DNA of 64,000 nt from Limanda limanda (GCF_963576545.1 NC_083646.1:22448989-22512988); one strand, 5' to 3'; shown: positions 12,101-26,255, numbered from the stretch's first letter. Notes: generated from the letters alone by a model not told the origin. Numbers and translations: made by a program.

Positions 12101-12718
12101 CTTAATTTCAATTGGAGCTGAGAATGATAAACAATCTGAATAATGTTCCTGAAGTGGTCTAATCTCTTTAGGACAGAACTGAGGGCTGGAGGGTGGAGGG
12201 CAGAACGGGTGAAGAGGACAGTTAATTTCATCAAAATGGTGACTCAAGGAGTGGAGGAGTCTGGAGATTCAGCCCACTGGGAAAGGACTCTCCCTCCTCC
12301 TTTATCCTGTTACATATTACTCCGTGTCCCACTGCTCAGCCTAATGCCTAAACTCAATTATTCCTCCCACAGTTGCAACAGCCCCGTCAGCTGGGGAGAG
12401 CGATCTCACTTGCTTTGCGTGTATGTGTACCAGAAGTATTGCTATTAGCCTCTTACCAATAGAAGAAGTTGGAGTTTGTTTGTTTGTCTGTGCATGAAAA
12501 ATGAGGCTCTGAATATCAAAGGTGTTCTTCTGAACTGATCTTATAAGTGGTCTGGATATGGAATAGTTTATTACTCAAATATGTTTCCAAATAATTCCAT
12601 TTATTGTGGGGGTATAGTTTAGGATGGAATTAGTGACTGACAGGATCCTGAAGTTAAAGCTATTGTTTATCCAGGTGTGATCATCGTCAGGTCTCACCTA
12701 TAGGAGTTAAAGATACCA
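9127..12718. other. Intergenic, no gene recognised
   Basis: Mostly AT-rich unique-looking sequence. An (AAT)n microsatellite lies at 11773-11794. 10257-10520 is relatively rich in TAAT homeodomain-type words and is listed separately as a candidate conserved element. Confidence 0.6.
10257..10520. other. Candidate conserved non-coding element
   Basis: This is a compositionally balanced block with repeated TAAT/ATTA words (ctaattgac, aaattaatc, gatctaattcc) and no repeat similarity that I recognise. The call rests on texture only; no alignment is available. Confidence 0.25.
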
Positions 12719-12835
12719 CTGCTCCGAAGAATTAGTTGAGGTTGTTTGGGCTACTGACTGGGATGCCTACTGGTTACCTAATGGGATCCTGGGGCAGACC
12801 CAAAATGTGCTGGAGAGATTACATGTCAAAATTTG
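12719..12835 (+). repeat. Degraded LINE reverse-transcriptase 3' coding fragment
   Basis: Words such as agttgaggttgtttgggc, gactgggatgcct and ggggcagaccca followed by ctggagagattacatgtc match, with substitutions, the C-terminal coding part of a common fish LINE (protein motif RWFGHL...RMP...GRP...RWRDY). It is too decayed to read as protein. Confidence 0.5.
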
Positions 12836-15599
12836 ACTGTGCCCGTTTCACTGTACTGTGACTGCTGGGTAGTGAGGCCAACAGGAACTGTGTGGGAGGT
12901 CAGGTGGTGGACAGGGGTACAAACTTCTATATTTTCCATAACATTCAAGAGTGCTTGTGACTAGAACTATATTTATGGTATCACATTCAGCTCATTTTAG
13001 CTATTAATATAATTTATGTGGGTTGATTTAATCCAAAGTTATATCTGTATTTTCTTCCAACGTTCAGAGAGCCTAGATTGACCATAAATACCTTGCTCAC
13101 CAATTTATCATTAGTTTAAAGTTTAAAAATAAACATGTTGATAGAAATAAATATATATGTGATTTATGTATAAATAAATAAATACTTTTAACAATAACAA
13201 AATATAAAAAACAACCCATCAAGGAGAAAATATTGTAAATGGTCATATAAGTTAGATTTTTTCACCTTACTGACATTTGACAGCCACTGCACAGCTCCAC
13301 GCCAGAGACAGGAAAATGGTGGAAATGTCCCTAACCAAGACATGAACCCAGGTTGCAGACTGCTACACGACGAGGACTCATCCAGTTTGGACAGGTTTGA
13401 TTTTCTTAGGAGTGACTGGTCGTTCTTTTACCTCTGTGACTGTGTTTGGGCACTTCCTGCAGTTGCTGTAACTTAAGCATCAACCATATTTAGGTAGTGA
13501 ACAAATTCATAATTTATAGATTTTTTTCTACCAATTAATTTAAATGAGAGAGCACCCATATGTTGCTAATAAGCCCCAAAATGCAAATTAAATATGAGTT
13601 TGGTGGATCAAAGTAGAACTTAGGTTCTAGCTGTGATGAATGTTAATTAACTCATGATTGGCTGTCTCTATTTTCTTTTTTCTAAAGGCCCGTCTCAGGG
13701 TTGTCTCCAACTTTTGTGATGGTGGTCAGATCAAAAAACTGTCAACTTAATTGTAACATCTTTTCTTTTTAGGTTTGAGGACTTGGTGAAAACAGTGTTG
13801 ATGGTTTTCTTGGTGTTTCATACGTGGTTTTCTCCCTCCGACACCAGGTCCACAGAGCAAACTATAAATCTGACATTTTCATATTACTTTGACTCACCAA
13901 ATTATCCACTTAACTTCCTCTTCTAACAGATCATTCTTTTTCAGGATGTTTGCTGTTTTTTGTAATCTGATGGCGACGTGAATAATTTAGCAGTCATTAA
14001 TTTTTTACCCTCCTCCACCTCCGCAGTAAACAAGAAAAGCCACTCTGTGCACAGGATGCCAAGTCAAAAGTTATTTATGAGGAGATGCCACACAGATGAG
14101 GAGCACAGAGAGACTGGAGCTGGACAGAAGAACACAGCCCTGACATCCCCCATTTATCTGTACTGAGTAGTATATACAGTATGCTATTATTAGCAAGGTC
14201 AAAGCTGTGCACCAGTAGCTGGTCGCTAAGTGACTAGCAGCGATTTTTTCTTTTGCAGCAATCACCTGTTTCTTAATTTGAGAGTGAAATCAGTTCTTTC
14301 CCTGTCTAGCAATGTAACTCTCCACCAGGCTTGTTGTGATGGATGGATGGATTCTCTGGGGTGAAAGACAAAAAGTAGCGTGGCATGAATCTTCCATTTC
14401 TGTCCTCTGTGAAGCTTCAAAACAAAGTCGATCCTCATCTTCCTTGACTCGAGGCAACAGAGAGATGATTAATACCAGTGACTCAACTATCACCTGTTCA
14501 TCTGCTGAGATTTGCTTCTCCCAAATCACACTGCAGCACTTAATCTGTTATGTAAAAAACAAACAAACAAAAAAAACACCCATTGCAGACAGTACTGACA
14601 CTTTTAGATACCATGGTACATTCCTACGGCATGGTAAAAAAGTTAAGATTTAAATCTGATGTAGTAATGTAGTACATTTTGATAATGGATCAGTTTTACA
14701 CTGTTTTACTGTGATAGTAGTAGTAATAGTATTTGTAATCCTGTATTCAAAATGTGACTGACAGCAGTAGCAAAAAAAGAAAATTACATCTTTACATTTC
14801 CTTTCTGCTCTGCTCTGAGCCTTTCGGCCTCTTTTGGCCATTTTTTAAATAACTTTTTATTCAGTCTCACCGGGTTCAACACCAACGTTATTAACTAGCT
14901 GGTGAAGAAAGTAAAGCAATTATCTAGTAAAAAACAAGGTTGGTGGAGATCTAATGAGAAAAAAAAATGATAAGAGGAGAGTTTGCAGATTGAAAAACAA
15001 ATACATGACTGTAGCTTGTGGTGCAAATAATAACTGTTTTTGTTCGCATGCAGAGATGGACGGAATGCAATTTAATCTCAGTGCCACAATAACCACATCA
15101 GATTGTGGTGAATATTGGTGTTCATATTAATTGTCAGCTTTGTTTCTATGATATTTCCCATGTGAGAGGTAAGAATAAGGTTTTTATACTTTCAAATTTT
15201 TAGATATTATTATCAGAAGATGTACACTTATTGTGTTTTTACTTGATATTTTAAACATTTACAGTTGAGTAATCATGATAGATAAGTATGACGCTAGACG
15301 AGCTGTAGAGTCACACGTTTTTTATACAGTGTCTCGTCTTCGTTATAGTTTCTTATACAGCAAAGACGATTCTGTGGATTAACACCTGGTATTCGTAGAA
15401 TGAATGTTTTTTCAACTTTACAGTGAATGACTGTAGGCTATATAATGATGGATGACACATCTTTACCTCTTTCCACTTTTCTGCTGAAATCAGAATTTCG
15501 CCGATACCATTAATGATGCCATCTTGGGCCCATCACTGCATTTGAGCCAGGGTCTGTGCAGCAGCGATCAGGGGATGGAGCTGCAGTATCTGGAGACTG
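12836..15599. other. Intergenic, no gene recognised
   Basis: AT-rich, with small unsupported frames only. No splice-bounded coding segment is evident. Confidence 0.55.
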
Positions 15600-16095
15600 T
15601 GCATACTCCTCCACATTCTTCGAGACAAGAGGTTCCACGTTATTTCTTCTGATGTGCTGTGTCACTGTGCTCAATACGGAGTAACATAGACGTTACTCCA
15701 TATTGAAACTCCATTGTGAAACTCCGTACTGTAACTCGGGACGTTACTCCTAAATTGTCCGACTGTCCTGCTAAAACTTGAACAAACATGAGGACGGTGT
15801 AACTTACCGTTCTGGTCTTCTATAGCTGCAAACATAATGTGTCTTTCAGCTGTGTTTACAATCAATGGGCCAGAATGAGACCAGTGATAGGCCTGGTCGT
15901 GTGTCACTCAAAAAGCAGACAGCCAATCAGAGGAGGCAGCTCCAGAGAGCGGCAGAAGACAGGGCATTGAAATCACATTGCAGCAATTTTACGACTTCAA
16001 ACCACTGATATCTCATCTAAGGGGTACCAATACCTCAAATTAAATCCCAGAAGGTTGTAAAATACGGGCCCTTTAAAATTGCACTTGTGTTTGAT
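15600..16095. repeat. Probable decayed non-autonomous repeat
   Basis: It contains three near-repeats of an actcc-gtaact/attgaaactcc type at 15675-15750, a ccaatcag word at 15924, and ends in tacgggccctttaaaattgc, a pattern seen at the edges of common fish DNA repeats. Assignment is from general appearance. Confidence 0.35.
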
Positions 16096-16109
16096 AATAT
16101 CTTAACTAT

Positions 16110-16350
16110 TCACTTTAAAGGTTCAATGTGTAGAATTTAGTGACATCTAGTGGTGATGTTGCATCTTGCTGTTGATTACCCATCACCTCATCCTCCCCTT
16201 CCAAACATGAAAGAAAACCTGAGGTAGCTTCAGTTGTCATAAAAAAAAAGGAAGATGTTTAGTATGTCCAGTTTGGACAATTGTAAAAAACATGGCGGCC
16301 TCCGTACAGTAACCCCTCCTGATATAAATATTAATTATTGAATATAAAGG
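16110..16350 (+). repeat. Teleost interspersed repeat, copy 1
   Basis: Words ggttcaatgtgtagaattta, gtgacatctagtggtgatgt, acatgaaagaaaacctgagg, cttcagttgtcataaaa, gtccagtttggac and acatggcggcctccgtacag occur in order. The same order, reverse-complemented, is found at 41876-42106, which shows this is a dispersed family. Confidence 0.75.
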
Positions 16351-16716
16351 GCCAATTCCACTCGAAATTAGGTCAATTTCAGGCCTAAAAGTCCACTGGA
16401 AGTGGATAAGCTAGGGGACGTAGCCAAAGGATGGTGTGTCCGAGGGTCGGTGAATGCACCTCGCAGGAAGACATCAGTGGACATGTAGGCTAATAACCTG
16501 GCTAAATTATGCCGTTTCGAGTTGAAGATGAATGTGACACTTGGATGACACCACACGAGTAAAGGTCGCCGGTTACTTTGGCTGCAACAAAGTTTACCCC
16601 GGAGACTCCAGAAGTGTTTCGTGGACCCAAATTCTTCACCCACCCCTTCACGGTTGTAGTGGTGAGTCGATAATGAGGGAATTTACAATTCTCTGGGAAC
16701 TATCCCTTTAAGAGTT
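16351..16716. repeat. Probable non-autonomous DNA transposon
   Basis: The right edge (gggaactatccctttaa, 16697-16713) is a common end of fish DNA repeats. The left edge (ataaagggccaattcc) is its imperfect inverted complement. The interior is non-coding. Confidence 0.4.
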
Positions 16717-19700
16717 GTGCCTGTACTTACACTGTACTTTATTCTCTGCAGGGGTACCAGAATGAGGCCTGAGGCAAGTTCAGCATACACAGGATGCCTT
16801 TTATCCATAATCACACAAAGTGGACACAAAATGGTGGGTTTCCCATGATTTGTTGAGTACATTGAACTAGAACGATTGCACACGTGTAGAAGTATATTGG
16901 TAAATGGAGTGGTACATTCAACACAGAAAGATCCAATTATAATCTGAGACAAAGGGAAAAAACCTATATGAACAAGGTTAAAAGCAACAGTGGAATTGTT
17001 AACCTTACAATATGCCTGGATAATATTAGGCCATAAATACATGTGACAATAACTTGTGTATTTCATCCAATATATGTGATGCTTGGATGAATTTATTATA
17101 TATTTTCAGCTGCAACCCCAGCGGTGTCAAAAACATAAACAAAACAAACCATAAAGAGAGACAAAAAAAAATTATGTAGGATAATTGTCGCCTATTACAA
17201 GAAGTAAAAGCTTTGTCACATAATTAATTATGTTATTTAATCCTCCCATTTCCCAAACCTTAATTATAATTTAGACTTGCTAAAATGTAACAGAAATGAT
17301 TCATAGTGCAAAGTAGAAAATGCTGCAGTAAAACACATCTGTTTTGAAGATGACTGAGGTTTGCTGTCAGTGAGTTGGCAGGTTGCTGTAAAGATTGCTG
17401 AGGGTGTTTTTCTTGCTCCCCAGAGGATGAACCCACACTCTCACCTTTAGAATTTTAGTGCCCGGCATTTTATCACAAATGTTTTATACCCAAGCACACT
17501 TCAAGACCTGTGTAAAATGAGATATATACTTTACATCTTCAACATTCCCTGCCCCATCAACCCGTTCAGACAACTAGGATATGGCAGAAGATCCCTGACT
17601 CAGTCTTTGTAGAACACCCTGTAGTGTTCGCTCTCATATCTCTTGTCTTTAATGTATTTTTCTGTGATAAAAGTTGAAAGCCTCAGAGGCGCTCGGCATC
17701 AGAGAAGATACAGAGATAAAGAGGAGCCAGCGGCGGCCCAACGGCCGGCCCTGATAAAGCCACAGGAGATCCAGCGGGTTTCCTGTGACACCAGCTCTCA
17801 CCGCAAAACTCCCAGAGGACAGCTACAGCCCATTATTAAGTCCTGCCCGTTTCTGATAGCAAAATCAATCCCACAGCAGCAGCAGTCTTCACATGTGACG
17901 TGTCGGACAACCTTGCAATTTACCCCTTAGTCTCAAAAAGGAAGCGTTCTCTTGATTTATGCGGGTGCAGCTTGAGGTTTGTCTCAAACATTCACTGTAC
18001 ATGTGCCTTAACACACACTGAGGGAGTGTTGAGCTGGTCAATAGCACACTGCAAAATCCCTCTCACTGCACCACTGATGACTGAAATGTCGATTTCCGCA
18101 CAATAAAGCCTTGAAGCTGAAATGAGGCAGGAACTTCCTGAATTCCTTCATTTGGATCCGCCTCAGATGTAAATACCACCTCTCGGTAAATTATATAAAA
18201 TATTACATATCAATATATAAATATTAGTTCGGGAGCGATGGAATAAATGAATTGTACAGTACCTCTAGAGGGAGCCGTGTGAAGTGTTGGTTGAAAGTCG
18301 AGCACATTTATCCGATCATTCTACTCTAATGGTGATATTTCAATTTAAATCAAACCATATAGAGCTTTTCTATTTTTAACAACCACTCAAAGGCATTACA
18401 CTGCATCTCCCATTCACATTCATACAGTGTTTGTGCTTCTCTAACACTCACGCTGATGGTGCATCATTGGGCACAACTTGGGATTGAATTTCTTACCTGA
18501 GGATACTTTGACACGCAGACCAGAGAAGCCTGACAGACCTTAAATTAGGTACGACACAAATTAGCTAATTATAACAATTATTTATCAAGAATGTGAACAA
18601 ACGTGTTATTTTGTACATGAATTATCTATTTTTGCTACTTTCTTTTTTAATTAATTTGCACTTGACAATGCTTACACCACCATACAGATCGGTATGTAAC
18701 TCAGCAAGACTGAACTTACGACAGACATTTTCAGCGTTCAGTGAGGGTTGCATAACCACAGGATTTCCATCACTATGACTCTCCCACGGGAACATGTGAC
18801 ACACATGTAGACTTACACATGAGAAAACCCCCAACACCATCACCCTTCACCTCAGTTAAGCTCTGATGGTGGTGGGAAAAGAGCACCGGCGCCATCCGGT
18901 GGTCACACAGAAAGACAGAGGAGCAGTGAGTCAGAGGCACATTTTTAGTTTTGAATCACAATTCCACAGGAACCTCCAGTCGCAACAGTGTGTTGAATAT
19001 GATCATGAGCGCTGGTGTCAGTCAAGGCAGATGTAACATATTTTTTGCCAGAAATAGTTTGAAAGTGATTCAAATTGCATTTTTTAAACAAAATACCTCA
19101 TTGAACTTCCTTGAAATACTTTTTGATGGTTCATCAAACTGTCCTAAAGGCATCATTCAAACTTCTGTCCAGGGAAGAGAACTGAGGTTACCGCTAAAAT
19201 TAGTGTTTGTATAACACCAAATCATTATTGTATTAATATGCGCCTGCACAATGGAAACAGATGAACATCAAACTGCAGTCGTCTACCCACAACATGAGCA
19301 GAAGGGCCTGGGAGCTGATAGACGAAGAGAGTGACACAGTGAAGCTTAAGAGGAGGAAGTTTCAGAAGCATAATGTAGAAATAACTTCTGAGTGTGGAAG
19401 TGAATTAAAGATGAGCTTGAAGGAGCCAGTAGGAACAGTTTGCTCTGGTGCGTGTGTCTCACTCGTCTCGCTCTCAATATTAGCTCTGAGTCTCTTGCTC
19501 ATCTCTCTGACAGACCATTGTAGTTGAAGTGATCCTGTATTTGCTTTATGACTTTGCTTATAATAAGAACAATCAAGAGTCTGTATTATTTAGACTTAGT
19601 AATAAAGTTACTCTTTCTGATGATTTTTTATTTCTGTAATATTTTTGTCTGAAAGCCCCCAAATTTCTTGTTTTTTTTTAACCATTTTATCACCAAAGCA

Positions 19701-22095
19701 TCCAGATAAACAGATTGAAAACACAATCACTTTTTTTGAAGAAATATTTCACGCACTAAGCTCATTGTGGTGAGTAAAAAGGTTGTCTGGGCTTCTATGA
19801 TGTATCAATCCTGAGGAAATAACCCTGATGTAATCTGAGCTATTTCAGCCTGGGCCTGTAAAACTCATCTTTCCCAGAAAGTCTAAATTACAAACAGGGA
19901 TTATGGATTTTTCATGGAGGTGTGTCCTAGGTGGGAAGATCTAACAAAATACTCTTACAAGTAGATTTACAGGAAATTATTCAATACTTTGGGGTGAAGT
20001 GGTAATCTGGCTTTTATAATGAATGCCAAAGGATTTTTATTAAAAATAAAATAACACTGATGCACTGTCTGAGGAAACATAAATCTGGATTGTTCCAGAT
20101 TGTCAGCAAATCCTTTTCGATTTTGCAGTTTGATGTATTTAATATAATTGCAGGCTGGGCTGTAAAGCGTGGGAGAAGGTAGGTTGAAAGGAAGGAAAGA
20201 GAGGAAAGAAAAAAGAAAGAAAAGTGCATCAAGAGCCATTTTCAGACATCACCTTGAGAGCAAGTCCGGAGAAAAATTGGCTCTGGCCTTTTCCTCACTC
20301 AGACATTTGCGCGCCGCTGGCAAGTCCACAAATCTTTTTCGAATCATTTTGGGTTAAACACGGCTATAGTCTACTGTATTAATAAAAGTTCAGGAGCAAT
20401 AAAATAAAACCAGTGCACTTGAAAAGATATTTAATATTATTTATATGTGAATCTCATGTTTAATGCTGCAGGGTATGATGGATATGTATTTCAGTGAATG
20501 TTTTGCCTCAAATTTACGCCTTATGACAACTATATGAATTTGCTTCAAATACTTTTTTGTTGTTGCTTCACTTAATATACCACGTTGTAAATTTTTGTTT
20601 TTTTCACCCTTAAAGCTAAAATTTACAGGGCGGAAGCAGCATGTGTTTTGGCCCCTGTGAGTCGTCTGGATTTCCATCTCATTTGAGATTAACAGAGAAG
20701 AGCTGTTTTGGATTAGCTGAGCTCCTCTCTCTCCCTCTGACAGGCTCCGATAAGAGTCTGCAGTCGCTGAAACACAGTAGTCGAGGAAAATGCCCTTTTC
20801 TACATGGTTAAGACTGCTCCGCGTCTCCCTTGTTGCCCGATGCTAATTCTTTGTGGAAAGGATTATTGGGACAGACTGTGAAGAGCTTTTATCGTGCTGT
20901 CAAGTGAATGGTGACTTCTTTGAGTATCACACAAGGGTTAGACCAATATACGTGGCCAGTGCTGGTGTTAGAATTGGTCATCATTGGGATTACCACCACA
21001 TGTTGGATGCAGCTAACTGTCCATGGAGCTGCTTTTAGTCTATAGAAAGTTGTTAGCTAGTGTTAGGCCCTAATTCAACCTTTGTATTTGCTTCCTTTGG
21101 GATCACTTTCTTGGAAATGTAGCTGCTAGTGTTACACAGACAACAAACGGCTATGTCTCCCACTGAAACCTGATGATCCAAGCAGAATCACCCTTTCCCA
21201 GATCTGAATTCTGCACCACAATGCGTATTTGTGCCTTTTTCAATGAATGTAAGAAATATCATCATCATTTGTTTATCTAAAATCTCGGGAGACACTCATT
21301 TTTAATGGCGCCGAGGAAAAACAATCCAAAAAAATACAGGGAATACAATAAGCAAAAACAGCAATAAAATATGACATGGTTCTGCCTATTAAAATACGTT
21401 GAAAATAAATTTAAAGTTCCCTGTCAAACAATGAGAGTGTAATTTTTTTACACTTTCATCAGTATAAAAAATGGAAAAATAAAATCAAGATAAATCATCA
21501 TCATGTCTCTGTGTGCATGGTAGTACATTCATTTCAGGAACACAAAACATTTAATTGTGATATCCACTGCACAGTAAGTTGTATGAAATGGTCAGCAGTG
21601 GAGTCGGATGTTGTCGTGCTGTTGTCCAGACAAATTGCAGACATAGCTGTGCAGTGAGGACGTAGTTGTATCCCAGCTCTGCCTTTCATCCTCTACCTGT
21701 GTCATTAGATGTGGAGAACTCAGGGCACAATGGGCCCAGCTTTAGAAAAGCACAGAGGAGTGTGTAATTACACTCGGCTTTGATTGCCTCTCGTTTGGAG
21801 CAGCCTGTTCAATAGCTGTTACATGGAGACTCTCCTCCTGCCGCTGTTTAATAGCCCACTGGTCGGGTTTCCATTTGCACCCCAACCTGCTGTCTACTCA
21901 CTTCAACACACTGCAGCCCTCGTCCTTTCTCTGAGCAGTGGTGTTCCATCCACAGGGTTTGTGCACACACATCTTCAAAACAAAGTATTTTTAAGAGAAC
22001 AACGCCAACTGCAGGGTAGTAATTCAATTAATGCGGCACGAGATTCATCAAATTGTGATTTTATACGTGTCAAGATAAGCTTTTGGCAACTTTTT
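16717..22095. other. Intergenic, no gene recognised
   Basis: AT-rich sequence with small random frames. A purine-only GGAAA tract lies at about 20188-20224. No exon, RNA gene or clear transposon end was recognised. Confidence 0.55.
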
Positions 22096-22276
22096 GTCAT
22101 TTAGCTGACTCTTTATCCAGAGCTACTTACAATTACAATTAGTGCATTCAGCATCTATGAGGGGCCATTTTGGGGATTCAGCATCTTGCCCAAAGACACT
22201 TCGGCATTGGGCTAGGATCCAAACCGCTGACCTTCTGGTTGGAGGACAACTGCTCTACCCCCTCATCCTCAGCAGC
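22096..22276 (-). mobile_element. tRNA-derived SINE
   Basis: Read on the minus strand it starts with a tRNA-like head: gggggtagagcagttgtcct as a degenerate A-box region, then GGTTTGGATCC (22215-22225) as B box. The body includes ccgaagtgtctttgggcaag, and the tail agctctggataaagagtcag ctaaatgac is the decayed form of the common fish tail (ctttggataaaagcgtctgc taaatga). It is complete head to tail but diverged. The tRNA-like head is a SINE promoter, not a tRNA gene. Confidence 0.75.
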
Positions 22277-22918
22277 CTCATATGATTGAATCTTGTGGTG
22301 CGTCCTACTAACTTTTCATGCTATAATTATTATGGCACCTATCTGTAAACTGTGCTGTCAACAAAAAATAATAAATTATACTCTCATAGCTGAAAAATTT
22401 CAAAATGCTTCCCAACCTGTGAGAGTTAGAGAAATTGAATAGGGGGTATATTTCAGATATAGGTAAAGTTCATGAATTACCCAGTAAATGTTTATATTGG
22501 TTGTATCTCATCTAGTATTTTCCTTCTTTGATTTTTGTTATTTTCATGTTTTATTGCATAATCTGAACAATACAACCCATAACATATGCATAGCCTACTG
22601 TATACTGAATATAATAACCAATAAATTTGAGAAATTTTCTGCATGCTAACAAATATAAAATAATAATAATAATAACAATATTTCAGATATTTCTGGTGGC
22701 CAATCAATACATTTGAACTGTTTGAACATAAGTTAAGAACCTTAATCAAAACTGTGTCACATTTATTTTCTTCTTCTCTTCCCTACGATACTAAACTCAA
22801 CCCGCCTCTTTCTTCCTGCTTTCACCTCACGGCTCTGTTTGCTTTGATAAAGATATGTCACAACTACAACACAGTGCTGTTTCACAGTGACCCTGGTTCA
22901 ATGTGTGTGGGTATATGG
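22277..22918. other. Intergenic, no gene recognised
   Basis: AT-rich, with a short AAT-rich run near 22660-22680. Nothing else supported. Confidence 0.6.
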
Positions 22919-22928
22919 GAGTGTGTGG

Positions 22929-22963
<35 letters not shown>

Positions 22964-23003
22964 TGCATGTGTGTGTGCCTGTGTGCCTGTGTGTGTGTGT
23001 GTG
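22919..23003. repeat. (GT)n microsatellite
   Basis: About 85 bases of GT dinucleotides with a few interruptions (gtat, gcat, gcct). The open frames across it encode only Cys-Val repeats and are not genes. Confidence 0.95.
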
Positions 23004-23040
23004 GCCCCTTGTCTTTTCTGGGGTTCGGGAAAGGGTTTTA

Positions 23041-23240
23041 AGAGAGACAGTTAATTACAGAATGCAAATTATGCTGTCAGAACAGCCATTCAAAAAATGG
23101 CTTCTTCTGCCTTCCCGCTTGCCCGTTCAGGCAGATTTAATAAGCATGGCTCTCAAACACTCCTGCAGGCAGCCCATCTGCATGAAACACAAAGTAATCT
23201 CTCAGCGATGAGTCCCACTGTTCCAGCCATGACAACATAA
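23041..23240. other. Candidate conserved non-coding element
   Basis: Non-repetitive block with ttaattaca, a perfect POU/octamer word ATGCAAAT (23062-23069) and a cataattcatgc word. The call is from motif texture only. Confidence 0.25.
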
Positions 23241-23782
23241 TTCATGCTAAGTAGAGTCATAGTAGATGAGAGATGGGGACACGTGTTCTTACACTGCGGT
23301 GAAGAGCATTTGCTCATGTTGCGTTAGACTGGAAGGGAAAGGAAAGGGTTACAACAATGGATCCTTTCATCTCTTAAAGCAGGAATTGCTTGTAGCGTAA
23401 AGTCATCTTACGGTAGACATTTTAGTTAGCTGTCAAAGCTACACTGGCTTTACAGCACTGACCCAGAACATACAAGTATGAGATCTGCATTGGGCCAAAT
23501 GGAGCAGTTGCATCCTTGATTTCAAAGCATAAACATGAAATGGAGACGATAAATTGGCCACTTTCAAAGAAACCTTCTCAGCATGCCAATATAAACAGAG
23601 ATGCATCACATTGACACACAGCCTCATACGATTACCCTGACAACAATCTGCTGGAGGAGGAAACAAGGCTGCATGGTGATGGCAAAGGTAACTGATATGT
23701 CCACAAACTGTGTAAAGATAGGCATTCACACAATAGAAGCAGTTGAAGGCCATACACAGAAATCCTGGCACAGACGTGTAAA

Positions 23783-23975
23783 ACGGTAAATGGTCTGTAT
23801 TTAAATAGCATTTGTCTATACTTAATGACAACTCAAAGCACTTTACAGTACAGGTTTTGCCATTCACCCGTTGACAAAAAGCATTTTCTCTATCACACAT
23901 CACTCACACACTGCCACACAGCCATTAGGGGTAATTTGGGGTTCAGTGCCAAAGTACACTTTGACATGCAGAACC
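23783..23975 (+). repeat. Teleost interspersed repeat (aaatggtctgtatttaaata family)
   Basis: Ordered words taaatggtctgtatttaaat, gacaactcaaagcactttac, gccattcacccgttgaca, gccattaggggtaatttggg gttcag and actttgacatgcagaacc match a very common fish repeat. A second fragment of its 5' part is at 35806-35872. Confidence 0.75.
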
Positions 23976-26255
23976 TACCTTGAGCTTGGCCAGCTCTGCA
24001 CGTCCCTTCACAGAGAGAGAATTGATCAAAGTTTTAGCAATTTCCACCTTAGTGCAGAGGGTGGAGCTGATTAATTACCTGTCATTCAATTTGCTTCAAA
24101 CTTAGCATATCTAGAGGATAGTCCGTCAGTCAGTCAGTCAGTCTGTCAGAAAGGACTATTTTACCAAAGTTTCAGCCTCCTATTCCACAGTCCAAGTAGG
24201 CAAAGGGTATATCCCCACAGTTACTGAAGCCAGGATGCTGAGTCTGGAGGTGTGTGCTTCTGCTTCAGGCAACCAACATATTCAGCTTTATAAGGTCCCA
24301 CCACCTAAGAGTGTTTTAGATTTTACCGCTCTTCCTTAAGAAATACCCTGGACATACCCTTAGCATCCAATAGCAATATCCAGCATCTGGAGAGAAAGTT
24401 GTGACACCTCCAGTACTAACTGCACAAAATATGTTTGACCTTTTATACGGGTTGATGGTGATATGTACATTACATCCCTCAACAATATTGAGAGGTAATC
24501 TATGTGGGAAATCCCCATGTTATATCTCATATGTTATTTGATATGCCGTTGCCATAAGTTGTTTCAGTCTTTATTCTAAGCTAGCTGCTGCCTGTAGCTT
24601 CATACTTACTGTACGAACATGTGATTGTGATGTGCATTTTGTGTATTTTCAAAATTGTTGCTGTAATCCCCAGTCAGTAGTGAAGTCTCAGAGATATCCA
24701 AGTGTTCCAACACTTAAAAGCCTAATCCCCTATTCAGAATATACATTCCATATTTGATATGAGGGCTGCTTCTATATTTTATTAATTTCATAATGTATAA
24801 TTTCATAGATGTGGGGAAAGTGTAAAGACAGGGTGGTATCCTGTCATTTACAATAGTGCACTAACTACATAAGGATGATTGTGCTGTATGACTGGGACAA
24901 GCCAAATACTTGCTTCACACAATTAGCAGATGTCTGCACATCTGCCTTAATTCAAAAGACTTATCGTTTTCCACATTAAGTCAACACAGATCTTTCTTCA
25001 CTTGGAATTGTGGTCTTCATCTTGCAGTGCGGCTGCTGGCCCTCAAGCTTCAGCATGCATCAGCTCCAGTCTTCACCTCTTAAATCTCCACAGAGCTCTG
25101 GAGAGTTTACAACAAACAGATAACATTTAAAGTGCGAGGTTGCAGGCTTCCAACCCCCCACCATCAACCACCCTCCCAGCGCGTTATCTTAATTGTACAA
25201 GACAGGCAGCCTGAAACTACAGAAGAATCAAAAGAGATCAGCACGTTCAATTTAAACTGCGGGACCATGCAGGCAAATAGGAATCTCTAATTACTTATGC
25301 TAATACGGGGATGACAGAAAGACAGGGAAGCAGAGGAGGAGAGGAAGAGAGGAGGATGGAGGGAAGGCTACATTTGGTGTATCACTCAGGGTGTGCTGTA
25401 ATTAAAAACAGAATTAATCTTTTGGACGTACAGGCTCAAGAAGAGGCAGACCTCTCTCTCATAGTGGGTCCCCAGTGAGGAGCAGAAGCCACTGAGAGGT
25501 AATTACTGTTATCTGCTGGCTGTTTTATTAACATGTGTCCTCAAAGAATGGAGGAGCTTAACTTAGCTCTGCTCTGAGCGATGCCACGATTGATAGACCA
25601 GCACGGAAAGTGATTACAAAATGGAAAAAAAGGCCCCCATTCCTTTTCACTTGAACCTGAAAAGAAAATGGAAAGTGTTTCTTTGTTTACTTGCTTGTTT
25701 GCTCTTTTTGCACTACACTCCCACTCTTTAAATTCCCTCTGGGGACTGATATTTTCCCAGATATATGGATAGAGTGAGGAGGAAGAACAGAAAGTTGGAG
25801 CACACTGAATTGGGAGGTGATAGGAGGGAGAGGATAAGACAGAAGCTGATTGGAGGAGGGAAAGAGATGCAGAGCAGGGACGAGAGATAGATGAATGAAA
25901 AGATTTGCTGCCTTAGCGGTGAGCAGGATGAGGGAAGAAGCCCAGAGAAAGCACACATGCCAATCATCTGCCCACAGGCCAGTGCACGGATTAACTAACC
26001 GAAGAAATGGTCGGAGAAATTCAATTAAAAAACGAATAAATAAGCAGGCAGCTTTTCCTCCGGCCAGAGGTTACTTTTGTAAAAAAACAATCTAAATTAA
26101 AGTTGCAAGCAGCGTTGAATGAGCCCTCACGTCCTCATGCACTGCGCTGGCAGGACACTGGTTGATGCTTCTCTACATTCTCTCCACCATCAGACACTGC
26201 ACATACGTACATATGTTATTTCCTGCATAGACCATGAATAAAAGTTTAAACTAAC
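23976..26255. other. Intergenic, no gene recognised
   Basis: A short (GTCA)n run lies at about 24124-24144. 25320-25365 and 25800-25890 are purine-rich (gaggag/gagg). 25230-25320 has several TAAT words. No exon recognised. Confidence 0.55.

Noticed and set aside
22215..22276. Possible tRNA gene on the minus strand (A and B boxes)
   Set aside because: The B box is followed by a SINE body and tail, and the cloverleaf cannot be completed. It is the tRNA-derived head of a SINE.
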